Source of the DNA: Engelhardtia mirabilis
GTDB taxonomy: Bacteria; Planctomycetota; UBA1135; GCA-002686595
Direction: 5' to 3'
Assembly: GCF_007748095.1 (NCBI RefSeq)
Contig: NZ_CP036287.1
Location: 2,046,001 to 2,110,000 of the forward strand
DNA: 64,000 bases
Part shown: positions 1 through 9,357 of the stretch, piece by piece
Position numbering within the stretch: the stretch's first letter is position 1
How the letters are laid out: each line of letters begins with the position of its first letter
Translations under genes and position numbers: made by a program
The notes under the pieces: generated by a model
What the model saw: only the letters and a program-made list of their open reading frames with translations
Told to the model about the DNA's origin: nothing
Databases searched by the model: none

Positions 1-2483
1 TGATTGAAGTCCAGGAAGTCGGCGCTGAAGGTCGGGGGCGTGAGCACTTCGATGAGCTGCGTTCCGGCGACGGTTCCGTCACTGGTCCAGAGCTGGATGC
101 CGGTGGACGACGGGTTGATGCGGAAGAAGGCGGTGTCGCCGTTGCTGTTGAGACCGATCAGCACGCCGAGGGGTTCGTCCGTCAACTGCACCGTCTGCGC
201 GGCGGTGCCGTCGGTGGAGAAGACCTGGAAGAAGCCGGCCGCGTCTCGGGCCATGAACAGCAGTCGGTCGCCGACGACCGCGAACTCGCGCGGCGAGCTC
301 GGGTCGCTGCCCGGGGCCAGGTCCGCGACCAGGCTGGTACCGGCTGCGGTGCCGTCGCTGCGCCACAGCTCGAAGCCGGTGTTGCCGTCGTCAGCGGTGA
401 AGTACACGTCGCCTCCGAACTCGATCAACTGGTCGGCGATGGCCAGGGAGCCCTGTTCGCCGGGCAGCAAGTCGATCACCAACTGGGTGTTGGCCGGGTT
501 GCCGTCGGTGCGGTACAGCTCGGTGCCCACTCCGTTGGGAACTTCCTGGGCCGAGAAGTAAAGCCAGTCGTCGGTCGCGAGGGTCGGGCCGACGAAGAAG
601 GCGAAGGTGTCGCCGCCGAAGAAGAGCTGCGTCCCCTCCGAGGTGCCGTCGGTCACCCACAGGCCGAAGCCCTGTTCGGTGAGCGCGGTGAAGTACAAAC
701 GGCCCTCGAACACGGTGTTGCCAATGCCGGCCCAGAAGGAGTCGACGGGACCGGGTGTGAAGTCCTTCAGCAGCGTGGTGCCGGCGGCGGTGCCGTCGGT
801 GACCCAGAGTTCGGCGCCGTACTCGGGTGTGCTGGCAAGGAAGACAGCCCGGTCTTCGAGGGCCACGAAGGAGTTGGCGGCGGAGCTGAACTCGCCGGGA
901 TAGAGGTCGAGCAGCATGTGCGTGCCCGCCGCGGTGCCGTCGGTCACCCAGGGTTCGGAGCCGTGGACGCCGTCGTCGGCGCCGAACAGCACGATGTTGC
1001 CGAGGCGAGTCAGCGAGCGGGGCTCGGAGCCCAGGGTGGTCGCCGGCGGGAAGATCTCGAGCACCAGGTCGGTGCCGGCCGCGGTGCCGTCCGAGCCGTA
1101 CAGCTCGGTGCCGGTCGTGCCGTCGTCCGCCGCGAACCACAGCTTCCCGTCGAATGCGTAGAGCGAGCCGATCGACGACGGGTTCGTCCCGGGCTGCAGG
1201 TCGGACACCAGTCGCGTTCCCGCGGGGGTGCCGTCGGTGGCCCACAGCTCGGTGCCGTGGACCCCGTCGTAGGCCGGGAAGTACAGCTCGCCGTCGAGCT
1301 CGGCGCTGGAGTCCTCCAAGAAGATGCCGACCGAACTGCCCGAGAAGGGCGAGAGGTCGCCCAGGAACTGGGTTCCGGCCTGGGTACCGTCGGTGATCAG
1401 CGGTTCGCGCCCGGTGGCCGGGGTGCTGGCCGAGAACACGAAACGGTCACCCAGTCCGCCGATGGGCTCGGGATTCGACGAGTCGAAGAACAGTCCGCCC
1501 GAGGCCAGGTCGGCCACGAGGTGGGTGCCCGCAGAGGTGCCGTCGGTGACCCACAACTCGGTGCCGAAGCTCGGCTCGGTCGCGGCGAAGAAGACCTGGG
1601 TGCTGGTGGCGAAGAGCCCCGTCGGGTTGGCGTCGCCTGCGGGATTCAGATCCACGATCGGGCCCGTGCCGGCGACGGTGCCGTCGCTGACCCACAGTTC
1701 GCGTCCCAGGCCGTTGCGCGCGGAGAAGAAGTACTTCCCGCCCATCTCCACGACCTCTTCCACCGACTCGAACACGGCGTTGTCGAGGCTCGCCAACTTG
1801 ATCGTGTTCTGGATCGAACCGTCCGTGAGCCACACGCCCCAGCCGGCGCCATCCACGTGGCCGGGGACGAGCAGGGTCTGACCATCGGTCTCGATGTCGC
1901 CGAGCTGGGTGAACGCGTCGGCGCCACCGGGCCCGACCTCGATCTCTCCCACGAGCTGAGTTCCGGCGGTGGTGGCATCGCTACGCCACAGCTCGTAGCC
2001 GTGTACGCCGTCGTTGGCCCAGAAGAAGACCTCGTTGCCCCGCGCCGTGAGGTCGGTGGGGTAGGAGCTCGAGGGTCCGGCGTTGATGTCCGCCACCAAG
2101 CTGGTTCCAGCGGCGGTGCCATCGGTCACCCACAGCTCGACCCCCTGGCCTGTGGCGGTGGCCGTGAACAGAACCCGCCCGTCGGGCAGGGCCGTCAACT
2201 TCGCCGGCGAGGAGGAGGTCGAGCCGGGCGACAGGTCGACCAGCAGCGTGGGCTGGGTCGCAGGCGGCTGCAGGGTCCAGAGCTCGCGGCCGTGGGTCAG
2301 GTCGGTCGCGGAGAAGAACAGCCGGCCGCCGGCCGTGACGAAGTCACTCGGAGTGGCGCTCGGGTTCACCTCCGGCGGACCGGTGTTGATGTCGACGAGC
2401 AGCTCCTGGGGCGTGAAGCCCTGGGCGACGGGTGCGGCCGCGGCGAGGGCGGCCAGGGCAAGATGGGTGGGTCGGGGTGCCAT
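1..2483 (-). CDS. Secreted ELWxxDGT-repeat protein (3' end outside window)
   Basis: The reading frame is open from the ATG at 2483 to the window edge, giving at least 827 residues; the C-terminus is cut off. The first ~20 residues (MAPRPTHLALAALAAAAPVA) look like a signal peptide. The rest is about fifteen tandem units of 47-50 residues, each carrying ELWVTDGTxAGTxLVxDL followed by a stretch ending in VFFxAxDGxxGxELW. This is the ELWxxDGT repeat family, predicted to fold as extracellular beta-propeller or beta-sheet repeats. Its role is unknown, but a surface or matrix function is the usual guess. The many plus-strand frames here, rich in VPAAVPSVTxSS, are antisense shadows of the repeat. It is divergent from the secreted protein starting at 2749. 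Confidence 0.9.
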   Translation of the reverse strand, partial: MAPRPTHLALAALAAAAPVAQGFTPQELLVDINTGPPEVNPSATPSDFVTAGGRLFFSATDLTHGRELWTLQPPATQPTLLVDLSPGSTSSSPAKLTALPDGRVLFTATATGQGVELWVTDGTAAGTSLVADINAGPSSSYPTDLTARGNEVFFWANDGVHGYELWRSDATTAGTQLVGEIEVGPGGADAFTQLGDIETDGQTLLVPGHVDGAGWGVWLTDGSIQNTIKLASLDNAVFESVEEVVEMGGKYFFSARNGLGRELWVSDGTVAGTGPIVDLNPAGDANPTGLFATSTQVFFAATEPSFGTELWVTDGTSAGTHLVADLASGGLFFDSSNPEPIGGLGDRFVFSASTPATGREPLITDGTQAGTQFLGDLSPFSGSSVGIFLEDSSAELDGELYFPAYDGVHGTELWATDGTPAGTRLVSDLQPGTNPSSIGSLYAFDGKLWFAADDGTTGTELYGSDGTAAGTDLVLEIFPPATTLGSEPRSLTRLGNIVLFGADDGVHGSEPWVTDGTAAGTHMLLDLYPGEFSSAANSFVALEDRAVFLASTPEYGAELWVTDGTAAGTTLLKDFTPGPVDSFWAGIGNTVFEGRLYFTALTEQGFGLWVTDGTSEGTQLFFGGDTFAFFVGPTLATDDWLYFSAQEVPNGVGTELYRTDGNPANTQLVIDLLPGEQGSLAIADQLIEFGGDVYFTADDGNTGFELWRSDGTAAGTSLVADLAPGSDPSSPREFAVVGDRLLFMARDAAGFFQVFSTDGTAAQTVQLTDEPLGVLIGLNSNGDTAFFRINPSSTGIQLWTSDGTVAGTQLIEVLTPPTFSADFLDFN

Positions 2484-2748
2484 GGTGGCGGTTCTCAGAG
2501 GGTCCAGGAAGGAGTCAGCGGGACCGGCGCATGCCGGCCTCGGCGAGGCAAGCGGCGGCCCCCGCGGTGCCTCGCGCGGCAAACGGCGTTCCTGTCGCGG
2601 CTGCCGATCTTCCGCCGTCCGGCCCTGCTTCGGGGCATGATTGGGGGTCTTCAGATTTCCCAGGGTTTGTGCGCGAGGGCGCCGAGCGCGGGACGCTCGC
2701 CCCCCTGGAGGCCCCGCGAAGCCGTCGACCCCCACCCGGACCCGATCC

Positions 2749-3930
2749 ATGAAGCTGCCCGACCTTCTGCTCGCCTCGACCGCCGCCGTGGTCCTCGCGA
2801 CCACCGCCAGCGCCGAGGCCTCGAAGCTCTACGTCGTCGCGCCCTCGGGGAACGTCTACTCGGCGCCGCCCAAGAGCGGCGTCTTCACCCTCGAGGCCTC
2901 GAGCCACGTGCCCCTGCACTCGGTGGTCCAACTCGACGGCGCCCTGTGGCTGGGCAGCCCCAGCGGCGAAGTCCGCCGCTTCGACCTGACCTCACACACC
3001 CTCTCCCTGGCCTTCACCGTGGCCAACGACGCCAAGTCCCTGGCGGTCCACGGGGGGGACCTGTTGGTGGCCGGCAGCAACGGCACGGTCGTGCGCGTGG
3101 ATCCGGACACGGGCCTGGGCAGCACGATCCTCTCGGCGGGCCAATCCATCGCGGCCCTGGCCGTGGACGGCGACACCCTCTGGGCGGGCTCGCCAGTAGG
3201 TGAGTTCCAGCGCGCCGACCTGGCTCTGGGCAACGGATTCGAGCTGGCAGGAGTCACCGGCGGCCCGGTCGAGTCCATGAGTCAGACCGCTACCGAGCTC
3301 TACCTGGGCTCCTCCGACGGCAACGTCTGGGTCTTCGACAAGCTCTCGGAGCTCGCGGTCTACGCCTACCCGGTCGACGGCGACGCGACAGCGATCGTGC
3401 GCGACGGTAACAACTTCTTGATCGGTGGATCGAACGGCCTGATCCACCGCGTCGTGCAAGTCTTCGGCTCCGTGGTCGAGACCTACGTGGCTCCCGAGCC
3501 TGTGGCGGCACTGTGGCTGGAGCAGCCGCTGGGCGTGATCCATTCGGACACGATGTATGCCTCGACGGTCGCGGGCGCCCAGGTCGACTTCGAGCTGGGC
3601 GTCCCGCTGGAACAAGCCGGCGCGTTCTACCTGCTGCTGGGATCCATGTCCGGCACCGAACCCGGCGTGGGCACCCCTTCGGTGCACTTGGACTTGAACC
3701 CCGACGTCTACTTCAACCAGCTCATCAACACCGGCGGCGTGGGCCTGATCACGAACGCCATCGGCGTCTTCGGCAGCACCGGCGCGGCCACGGCGAGCCT
3801 GACGATTCCGCCCGGTGCGGCCACCAGCCTGGCGGGTATGCAACTGCACCACGCCTTCGTCGTGCTCGACCCCTTCGCCTCCGACCTGATCGTGGGAGCG
3901 AGCGATCCCGTCGTCCTGTTCCTCTTCTGA
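2749..3930 (+). CDS. Secreted beta-propeller-like protein with shared C-terminal domain
   Basis: This is a 393-residue protein. The ATG at 2749 is chosen over the in-frame upstream start at 2641 because it begins a clear signal peptide (MKLPDLLLASTAAVVLATT, cleavage near ASA). Residues ~25-255 contain short repeats such as LWLGSPSGEVRRFDL, LLVAGSNGTVVRVD and LYLGSSDGNVWVFD, typical of WD40/PQQ-like propeller blades. Residues ~265-393 (AGAQVDFELGVPL to HHAFVVLDP) resemble the C-terminal regions of the peroxidase at 37450 and the FG-GAP protein at 46538. No enzymatic motif is visible and the function is unknown. It is convergent with the kinase gene ending at 4037. Confidence 0.85.
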   Translation: MKLPDLLLASTAAVVLATTASAEASKLYVVAPSGNVYSAPPKSGVFTLEASSHVPLHSVVQLDGALWLGSPSGEVRRFDLTSHTLSLAFTVANDAKSLAVHGGDLLVAGSNGTVVRVDPDTGLGSTILSAGQSIAALAVDGDTLWAGSPVGEFQRADLALGNGFELAGVTGGPVESMSQTATELYLGSSDGNVWVFDKLSELAVYAYPVDGDATAIVRDGNNFLIGGSNGLIHRVVQVFGSVVETYVAPEPVAALWLEQPLGVIHSDTMYASTVAGAQVDFELGVPLEQAGAFYLLLGSMSGTEPGVGTPSVHLDLNPDVYFNQLINTGGVGLITNAIGVFGSTGAATASLTIPPGAATSLAGMQLHHAFVVLDPFASDLIVGASDPVVLFLF

Positions 3931-3957
3931 TCGAGAAAACGGCCCTTGCGGGTCGGC

Positions 3958-3971
3958 GGACGCCGGCGTCC
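3958..3971. terminator. Possible bidirectional terminator palindrome
   Basis: GGACGCCGGCGTCC is a perfect 14-base palindrome in the 106-bp gap between the convergent genes ending at 3930 and 4037. It has no loop of its own and no clean T-tract, so a terminator role is only suggested by its position. Confidence 0.25.
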
Positions 3972-4036
3972 CCCTCTTCCCGGGGGGCGCCGGGGCCGCA
4001 TCGCGGCCGATGGGGCGGAGTGGCCGCGGAATTGGG

Positions 4037-7000
4037 TTAGCGGCCGCGCTCGAGGAACGAGATCGCGCCGGCCACCCACTCGACGTCCAACTCGCCGCCA
4101 TCGCGCTTGCGCGTCCCCAAGGTGGTCTGAATGCCCCAGCGCTCGAGCTGCGCGAAGGTGCGCGACAGGTAGCCCGAGGTGCTGAGTTCGGCGGGCATGC
4201 CGTCCGGGCGACGGGCGGGATCGGCCAGGATGGCCGCGCGCAGTCCCAAGTTCCCCAAACGCGGCACCAGGTCCTCGATCAGCTCGATCGGCACCGAAGC
4301 GTCGACCATGAGGCAGCCTCGGAAGAGTTCGGGCGAGCGCACCGCGATATGGAAGGCCAGGGTTCCGCCCAGGCCCTCGCCTGCGATGAACACCCGCTCG
4401 GGGTCCAGGGTCCACTCGCGGCGCACGACGGTATCGGCCGTTCGCACGGGGGCCTCGTAGTAGCGGCTCTGGGCGGCGTAGCGGGCCAGGCTGTCGGTCC
4501 ACAGCATCCCCAGCTCCGGGTCCAGCCGAGCCGGGATACGTCCCGAGGGCGCCACCAACAAGAGGCCCAGGCGATCGGCCAACTCGCGCCAGGGGCCGGC
4601 GAGCACCGCGTCGGCCGTGCTGCCGTCCGCGTGCAGCACGTACAGGGCCGGCACCGGTCGACTCGCGTCGAGACCCGCGGGCGCCCAGACGCGCGGCTTG
4701 GCCGCGAAGGCCTCCGCGGCGTCCACCAGCCCCTGCATCCGCACGATCAGACGTTGGAAACGCGGCTCGCCGCGCAGGTTCGCGAGGTCCGGATCGGAAG
4801 CGGTCAACTCCACCGCGCGCTCGCGGAAGGCGTAGCCCCGCTCGACGCTGCGCTCCAGGGCCGCGAGGGCCTGGGCCGTCTGCCCCAGGTGGGCGTGGGC
4901 GCAGGCTGCGTTGTAGGGCGCCACCGGATCGTCGGGGCGCGCGGCGGCACACAGCTCGAACGCGCCGATCGCGTCCGCCCAGCGCTCGGACTGCAGGCAG
5001 GTGATGCCCTGCTGCATCGAGGCCGAGTAGGTGTCCTCGAGCAGCGAGCGGTAGTCGAGCCCGACGGTGGTCGAGCTGTCCCTCCCGCGCCGCTGCTCGA
5101 GGTCGGTGGCGCCGGCGAGCAGCTCCTCGGCTCGCCCCGACTCACGCAGCTGCAACAGCAAGAGGGCGTTGCGCCGCAGACGCTCGGGCAGGTCGCGGTC
5201 GGCCGCCGAGGCGCGCTCGATGCGCTGGCGGAACCACAGGGTCAGCGCTTCCAGGTCGGTGCCGAGCGAGGTGCTCGCGCTGCGGTCCGCGCGCGCCAGG
5301 TCCAGACCCAGTCGCGTCTCGAACAGGTCGTCGACCCAGCTCGCCTCGGGCGAGGCCATGCGCGGCAGGCGCGCCGCCTCGGCCAAGCACTGCTGCGCCT
5401 CGGCCTCGCGGCCCTCGAAGGCGGCCACGCGCGCCAGTCCCACCAGGGCCCGTCCGCGCAGGCTGACCGCGCCTTCGATCCCGTCGGCTTCGACCAGAGC
5501 TCGCTCGAACGGACCGCGCGCGTCGGACAGTCCGAGTTCCAGACGGTTCTCGCCCAGCAGCACGCGGCGCTCGAGGGTCAACCGCCGGCGCACGGCGTCC
5601 GGGTCAGCCTGCTCGGCGTCGAGGGCGAGCAGGCGCTCGAGCAGCTCCGCCGTCCCCGCGTCGATCGCTTGCCCCGACTTGCGGCGCAGGTCCAGCGCCC
5701 GCTCCAGGGCCAGGGAGGCGTCGCCGGCGCGAGCCAACGCTTCGTAGGCGCGACCCAGCAATTCGAGGCCCTCGACGGCGTCGAGCCCGTCGGGGCTCCA
5801 ACCATCGGAGCTGGCGTCGACGCTCTGCTCCAGGGCACGCGCGGCCGCGGCGGGGTCGCCGAGTTCGAGGTACAGGGAGCCGATCGAGCGCAGCACCCGC
5901 GCCACCGCGGTCTCCCGTTCGCGCGGCAACTCGCGGTAGCGTGCCACCGCGGCCTCCAAGTGCCCCAGTGCGTCGCCCCCGCGCCCGTCGATCCGCGCCA
6001 ACGCCGCCAGGTTCTCGTCCGCCAGTGCCCGCGCGCGCGGCGCCTCGTCGAGCACCGCGATCGAGCGCAGTCCGCGCTCCACCAGTCCGCGCGCGCTCAG
6101 CACGTTGCCCAGCTCCAGGTGCAGGGCCGCCAACTCCTGCAGCGTCTGCGCCGTCTCGAGGTGCCCCTCGCCGAGCTCCGTCTGGCGGATCGACAGGGAG
6201 CGATCGAGCAGCGGCACGGCCTCCGCCTCGCGCTCCATCCCCACCAACACCCGCGCCACCGTCGCCAGGAGGCTGGCGCGGGTCAGGGGCCGCAGGGAGT
6301 CGACCGCGGCGAGTCGCCCCTGGGCGATGGCGATCAGCTCGCGCGCGGCCTCGCGGTCGCCCTCGCGACCGGTGCGTTCGAGGCCCAGGATCAACGACTC
6401 GAGAAAGCGCGAGACCTCCAGGTTCTCCGCCGCCTCGCGTCGAGCCTCGGCCGCCGCCTTCTCGGCCACGTCGCGCTGCTGACCGATCGTGCGGCTGTGC
6501 TGCCACAGCCCCAGCGGCGTCCCCAACAGGATCGCCGCGCCCAACACCGTCGCCGCCGTCGCCGCGCGGTTGCGCCGGGCCAGGCGCGCCAGACGCTCGA
6601 CGCGACCGATGGGCCGCGCCAGGACGGGTCGGAAGTCGAGGAAGCGCGTCAGGTCCGCCGCGAGCTCGGCCGCGCTGGCGTAGCGCCGCGCCGGGTCGCG
6701 CTCCAGGCAGCACGAAACGAGCGTTTCCAGGTCGCGCGGCGCCCAGGGCGCCACGGCGCGCAGCCGCGGCGCGTCCGCAGTCGCGATCTGACGCAGGATC
6801 TCGGGGCTGCCCGAGCCCATGAACGGCGGTCGCAGGGCGAGGGCCTCGAACAGGGTCGCGCCCAGGCCCCACAGGTCCGTGCGCGCGTCGATGGCACCGG
6901 ACGGGCCCACGACCTGCTCCGGCGCGGCGTAGTGGGGCGAGCCCGCGAAGTCGCCGGTGTGGGTCAGCCGCGTGTCGTCGACCAGGTGCGCCAGGCCCAG

Positions 7001-7726
7001 GTCGAAGAGGTTGCCGCGGCCCCTGGCGTCGATCAGGAGGTTCGAGGGCTTCACGTCGCGGTGCACGACGCCGACCGCGTGAACCGCTTCGAGGCCCCGC
7101 GCCACATCGAGCACGATGCGGCAGACGACCTCGACGTAGCTGCGTCCGGGCAGGGTCAGGGGTGGACGGGCGGCGTCCCGCTGCCAGGCCGCCGCGAGCT
7201 CCTCGATCGACGGCGCGCGACCAGCCTCGCCGCCCTGGCGCAGGTGCGTCAACAGGGCGCCGAGGGTCGCGCCCTCGACGAAGGGCATCGTGAAGTAGGG
7301 CAGGCCGGCGCGCTCGCCGACCTCGAGCACACCCACCACGCGCGGATGGTCCACGCGCCGCACCGCGTCGATCTCGCGCCGGAAGCGCGCCCGCAGTCGA
7401 TCGGTCAGGGCCAGGCGCGGATCGAGGGTCTTGAGCGCGACGACGCGTCCGTCGCGGCGATCGCGCGCCCGGTAGACCACGCCCATGCCACCCGATCCGA
7501 GGGGACCGAGCAGCTCGTAGGTGTCGTCGTTCTCCCTCGGCGCCAGCTCTGGCGGCAGCATCCCGAAGCGCTCGAGTCGCGCCAGGTGGCTGCGGATCGA
7601 ATCGGCGCAGGCCGGCTCCTCGTCGCAGACCCGCTCGATGGCCGCGGGGCCGAGCTCGAGCGCGAGCTCGCACACGCGCGCGACCAGGGCCTCGATGCGT
7701 TCGTCGTCGGGTGTGTCGCCTTCCAT
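4037..7726 (-). CDS. Ser/Thr protein kinase - TPR - degenerate esterase fusion protein
   Basis: This is a 1229-residue membrane-anchored protein; the start at MEGD (7726) is preferred to an in-frame ATG at 7759, which reaches into the divergent promoter. Residues ~70-360 are a Hanks-type kinase: GSGGMGVVYRA loop, Lys99 in VALK, HRDVKPSNLL (Asp224), DLG in place of DFG (242-244) and APEQ. A single membrane segment lies at ~388-407. Residues ~410-960 are helical TPR-like repeats. Residues ~985-1229 resemble an alpha/beta hydrolase of the esterase type, but the nucleophile elbow reads AGEGLGG (~1115) with Glu where Ser is expected, and no catalytic His is obvious near the end, so this domain is probably non-catalytic. 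It is divergent from the ECF sigma gene at 7786, a pairing common in planctomycetes; it may phosphorylate or sense for that sigma factor (inference). Confidence 0.9.
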   Translation of the reverse strand: MEGDTPDDERIEALVARVCELALELGPAAIERVCDEEPACADSIRSHLARLERFGMLPPELAPRENDDTYELLGPLGSGGMGVVYRARDRRDGRVVALKTLDPRLALTDRLRARFRREIDAVRRVDHPRVVGVLEVGERAGLPYFTMPFVEGATLGALLTHLRQGGEAGRAPSIEELAAAWQRDAARPPLTLPGRSYVEVVCRIVLDVARGLEAVHAVGVVHRDVKPSNLLIDARGRGNLFDLGLAHLVDDTRLTHTGDFAGSPHYAAPEQVVGPSGAIDARTDLWGLGATLFEALALRPPFMGSGSPEILRQIATADAPRLRAVAPWAPRDLETLVSCCLERDPARRYASAAELAADLTRFLDFRPVLARPIGRVERLARLARRNRAATAATVLGAAILLGTPLGLWQHSRTIGQQRDVAEKAAAEARREAAENLEVSRFLESLILGLERTGREGDREAARELIAIAQGRLAAVDSLRPLTRASLLATVARVLVGMEREAEAVPLLDRSLSIRQTELGEGHLETAQTLQELAALHLELGNVLSARGLVERGLRSIAVLDEAPRARALADENLAALARIDGRGGDALGHLEAAVARYRELPRERETAVARVLRSIGSLYLELGDPAAAARALEQSVDASSDGWSPDGLDAVEGLELLGRAYEALARAGDASLALERALDLRRKSGQAIDAGTAELLERLLALDAEQADPDAVRRRLTLERRVLLGENRLELGLSDARGPFERALVEADGIEGAVSLRGRALVGLARVAAFEGREAEAQQCLAEAARLPRMASPEASWVDDLFETRLGLDLARADRSASTSLGTDLEALTLWFRQRIERASAADRDLPERLRRNALLLLQLRESGRAEELLAGATDLEQRRGRDSSTTVGLDYRSLLEDTYSASMQQGITCLQSERWADAIGAFELCAAARPDDPVAPYNAACAHAHLGQTAQALAALERSVERGYAFRERAVELTASDPDLANLRGEPRFQRLIVRMQGLVDAAEAFAAKPRVWAPAGLDASRPVPALYVLHADGSTADAVLAGPWRELADRLGLLLVAPSGRIPARLDPELGMLWTDSLARYAAQSRYYEAPVRTADTVVRREWTLDPERVFIAGEGLGGTLAFHIAVRSPELFRGCLMVDASVPIELIEDLVPRLGNLGLRAAILADPARRPDGMPAELSTSGYLSRTFAQLERWGIQTTLGTRKRDGGELDVEWVAGAISFLERGR

Positions 7727-7760
7727 GTGTTGCGTGGGCGCCCGGGCGGGTGCCGACACC

Positions 7761-7766
7761 TAGAAT
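7761..7766 (+). promoter_or_regulatory. Candidate -10 element between kinase and sigma genes
   Basis: TAGAAT lies 19 nt before the sigma-factor ATG, inside the small inverted repeat CCTA-GAA-TAGG (7759-7769) in the 59-bp divergent gap. On the other strand it reads TATTCT. No matching -35 is seen in either direction, so it may be an ECF-type or autoregulatory site. Confidence 0.3.
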
Positions 7767-7785
7767 AGGCCACTCCTGGCTGCCC

Positions 7786-8400
7786 ATGACCTCACAGGAC
7801 GAATCGCCCCCCGAGCCCGACCGCACCGCCGCTCTGGTTGAGCGCGCCGGTCGCGGTGATCGCGAGGCCATCGAGGCCCTGCTCTTGCAGCACCTCGCGC
7901 GCCTGCGCGCCTTCGTGCGACTCAAGATGGGGCCGGTGGTCCGCGGGCGCGAGTCGTCCGAGGACCTGGTGCAGTCCGTCTGCCGCGAGGTGCTCGAGGG
8001 CCTGGACGGCTTCGAGTACCGCGGCGAGGCTGGCTTCCGTCAGTGGCTCTTCCGCCGCGCGGAACACAAGGTCATCGATCGCGGCCGCTTCTGGCGGCGC
8101 GACAAGCGCGACGCCGCGCGCGAGGTGCCGGCCACGCCGCTGGGGGACGAGGGCGAGACCCTGCGTGGGCTCGAGTCCCTGTTCACCCCCAGCCGCGACG
8201 TGGCCGCCCACGAGGAGCTGGGTCGCCTGGAACGGGCCTTTGCCGAGTTGCCGCCCGACTACCAAGAGGTGATCCTGCTGGCGCGGGTGCTGGAGCTCGG
8301 CCACGAGGAGATCGCCGAGCGCATGGGACGCTCGGTGTCGTCGACCTGGTCGCTGCTCTCGCGCGCCCTGGCGCGACTGGCGTCGAAGCTCGAGGACTGA
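7786..8400 (+). CDS. ECF-family RNA polymerase sigma factor
   Basis: This is a 204-residue protein. The ATG at 7786 is chosen because earlier in-frame starts would overlap the divergent kinase promoter. Region 2 is visible as LLLQHLARLRAFVRLKMG followed by SSEDLVQSVCREVLEGLDGF and FRQWLFRRAEHKVIDRGR. Region 4 is ELPPDYQEVILLARVLELGH followed by EEIAERMGRSVSSTWSLLSR, the helix-turn-helix that binds the -35. No anti-sigma factor is encoded nearby; instead the divergent neighbour is a Ser/Thr kinase with TPR repeats. Kinase control in place of an anti-sigma factor is known for several ECF groups and is the likely arrangement here (inference). Confidence 0.92.
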   Translation: MTSQDESPPEPDRTAALVERAGRGDREAIEALLLQHLARLRAFVRLKMGPVVRGRESSEDLVQSVCREVLEGLDGFEYRGEAGFRQWLFRRAEHKVIDRGRFWRRDKRDAAREVPATPLGDEGETLRGLESLFTPSRDVAAHEELGRLERAFAELPPDYQEVILLARVLELGHEEIAERMGRSVSSTWSLLSRALARLASKLED

Positions 8401-8455
8401 AGACCGATACCCGACGCGTTCGCCACACTCGAACCTGAAGTAGCGCAAGAGCCCG

Positions 8456-9238
8456 ATGAGCCATTCCGACGACCACGGCCGCATCATTCACCACGACCTC
8501 AAGACCACCGACGTGGGGCGCTCGATCGCGTTCTTCGAAGCCCTGCTCGGTTGGAAGGCGGTCGAGGTCACCCCCGGCGGTCCCGAGTCGACGCACTTCC
8601 AGATGCGCGTGGGCGACCGCATCGCCTGCGCGCTGATGGGCTTGGACGCGGACCTCGGCGTGCCCTCCCACTTCGTGCCCTACATCGCCTGCGACGACGT
8701 GGACGCCGTCTGCGCCCGCTTCGCCTCGGCCGGCGGCGAGGTCCGCATCGGACCGATGGACCTCGGCGAGCACGGCCGCTGGGCGGTCTGCAGCGACCTC
8801 GGCGAGGGTCTGGTCTCGCTGTGGAAGGGCACGGACCCGCCCGCGCCCCGCGACGAGACGGCGATGCCCTTCGGACTGTTCTGCTGGGACGAGCTGCTCT
8901 CGACGGATGCCGCGCGCGACGCGGAGTTCTACGCGGGCGTCTTCGACTACGACGTCAAGACCATGCCGACGCCGGACGGCGATTACCTGGTGCTCGAGCG
9001 CGGCGGCCTGATGCACGCAGGAGTGATGCAGAAGCCGGCCGAGGCTCCGGGACCGTCGACCTGGCTGTCCTACGCGCGCGTCGAGGACGTGGACGCCATG
9101 ACCGAGAAGGCCAGGAGCCTCTCGGCCCAGGTCTGGGTCGACCCGCGCGACATCCCGAACATCGGGCGCTTCGCAGTCATGGCCGACCCGACCGGGGCCC
9201 TGTTCGCGCTCTTCCGTGAGGCCTCGACCGCGAGTTGA
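8456..9238 (+). CDS. Two-domain VOC (glyoxalase/bleomycin-resistance fold) protein
   Basis: This is a 260-residue cytoplasmic protein with two vicinal-oxygen-chelate modules in tandem. The first starts at HHDLKTTDVGRSIAFFEALLG and the second at GLFCWDELLSTDAARDAEFY, each closing with a beta strand carrying an acidic residue (EGLVSLWKG; TGALFALFRE). The double-VOC layout resembles the CFP30B/hydroxylase-like group found widely in actinobacteria and planctomycetes, whose substrates are mostly unknown. The metal ligands cannot be assigned with confidence from sequence alone. It lies 55 bp after the sigma factor and could be co-transcribed with it. Confidence 0.85.
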   Translation: MSHSDDHGRIIHHDLKTTDVGRSIAFFEALLGWKAVEVTPGGPESTHFQMRVGDRIACALMGLDADLGVPSHFVPYIACDDVDAVCARFASAGGEVRIGPMDLGEHGRWAVCSDLGEGLVSLWKGTDPPAPRDETAMPFGLFCWDELLSTDAARDAEFYAGVFDYDVKTMPTPDGDYLVLERGGLMHAGVMQKPAEAPGPSTWLSYARVEDVDAMTEKARSLSAQVWVDPRDIPNIGRFAVMADPTGALFALFREASTAS

Positions 9239-9357
9239 GAGTCGTGGAGCCGATTGACCGGGTCTTGATCGGTGCAAGGGCTCGAGTCGTCCGCGGCGGG
9301 CCCTAGGGTCGAGCCATGCCCGCCTGGGGCAGGACTCGAGGGTCCGAGGAAACAGCG

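Noticed and set aside
918..2480. Plus-strand frames rich in VPAAVPSVT
   Set aside because: They are the reverse reading of the ELWVTDGT repeats.
4010..7768. 1252-residue open frame opposite the kinase gene
   Set aside because: Gln/Arg/Gly-rich composition with no motif; an antisense shadow caused by high GC in a real kinase gene.
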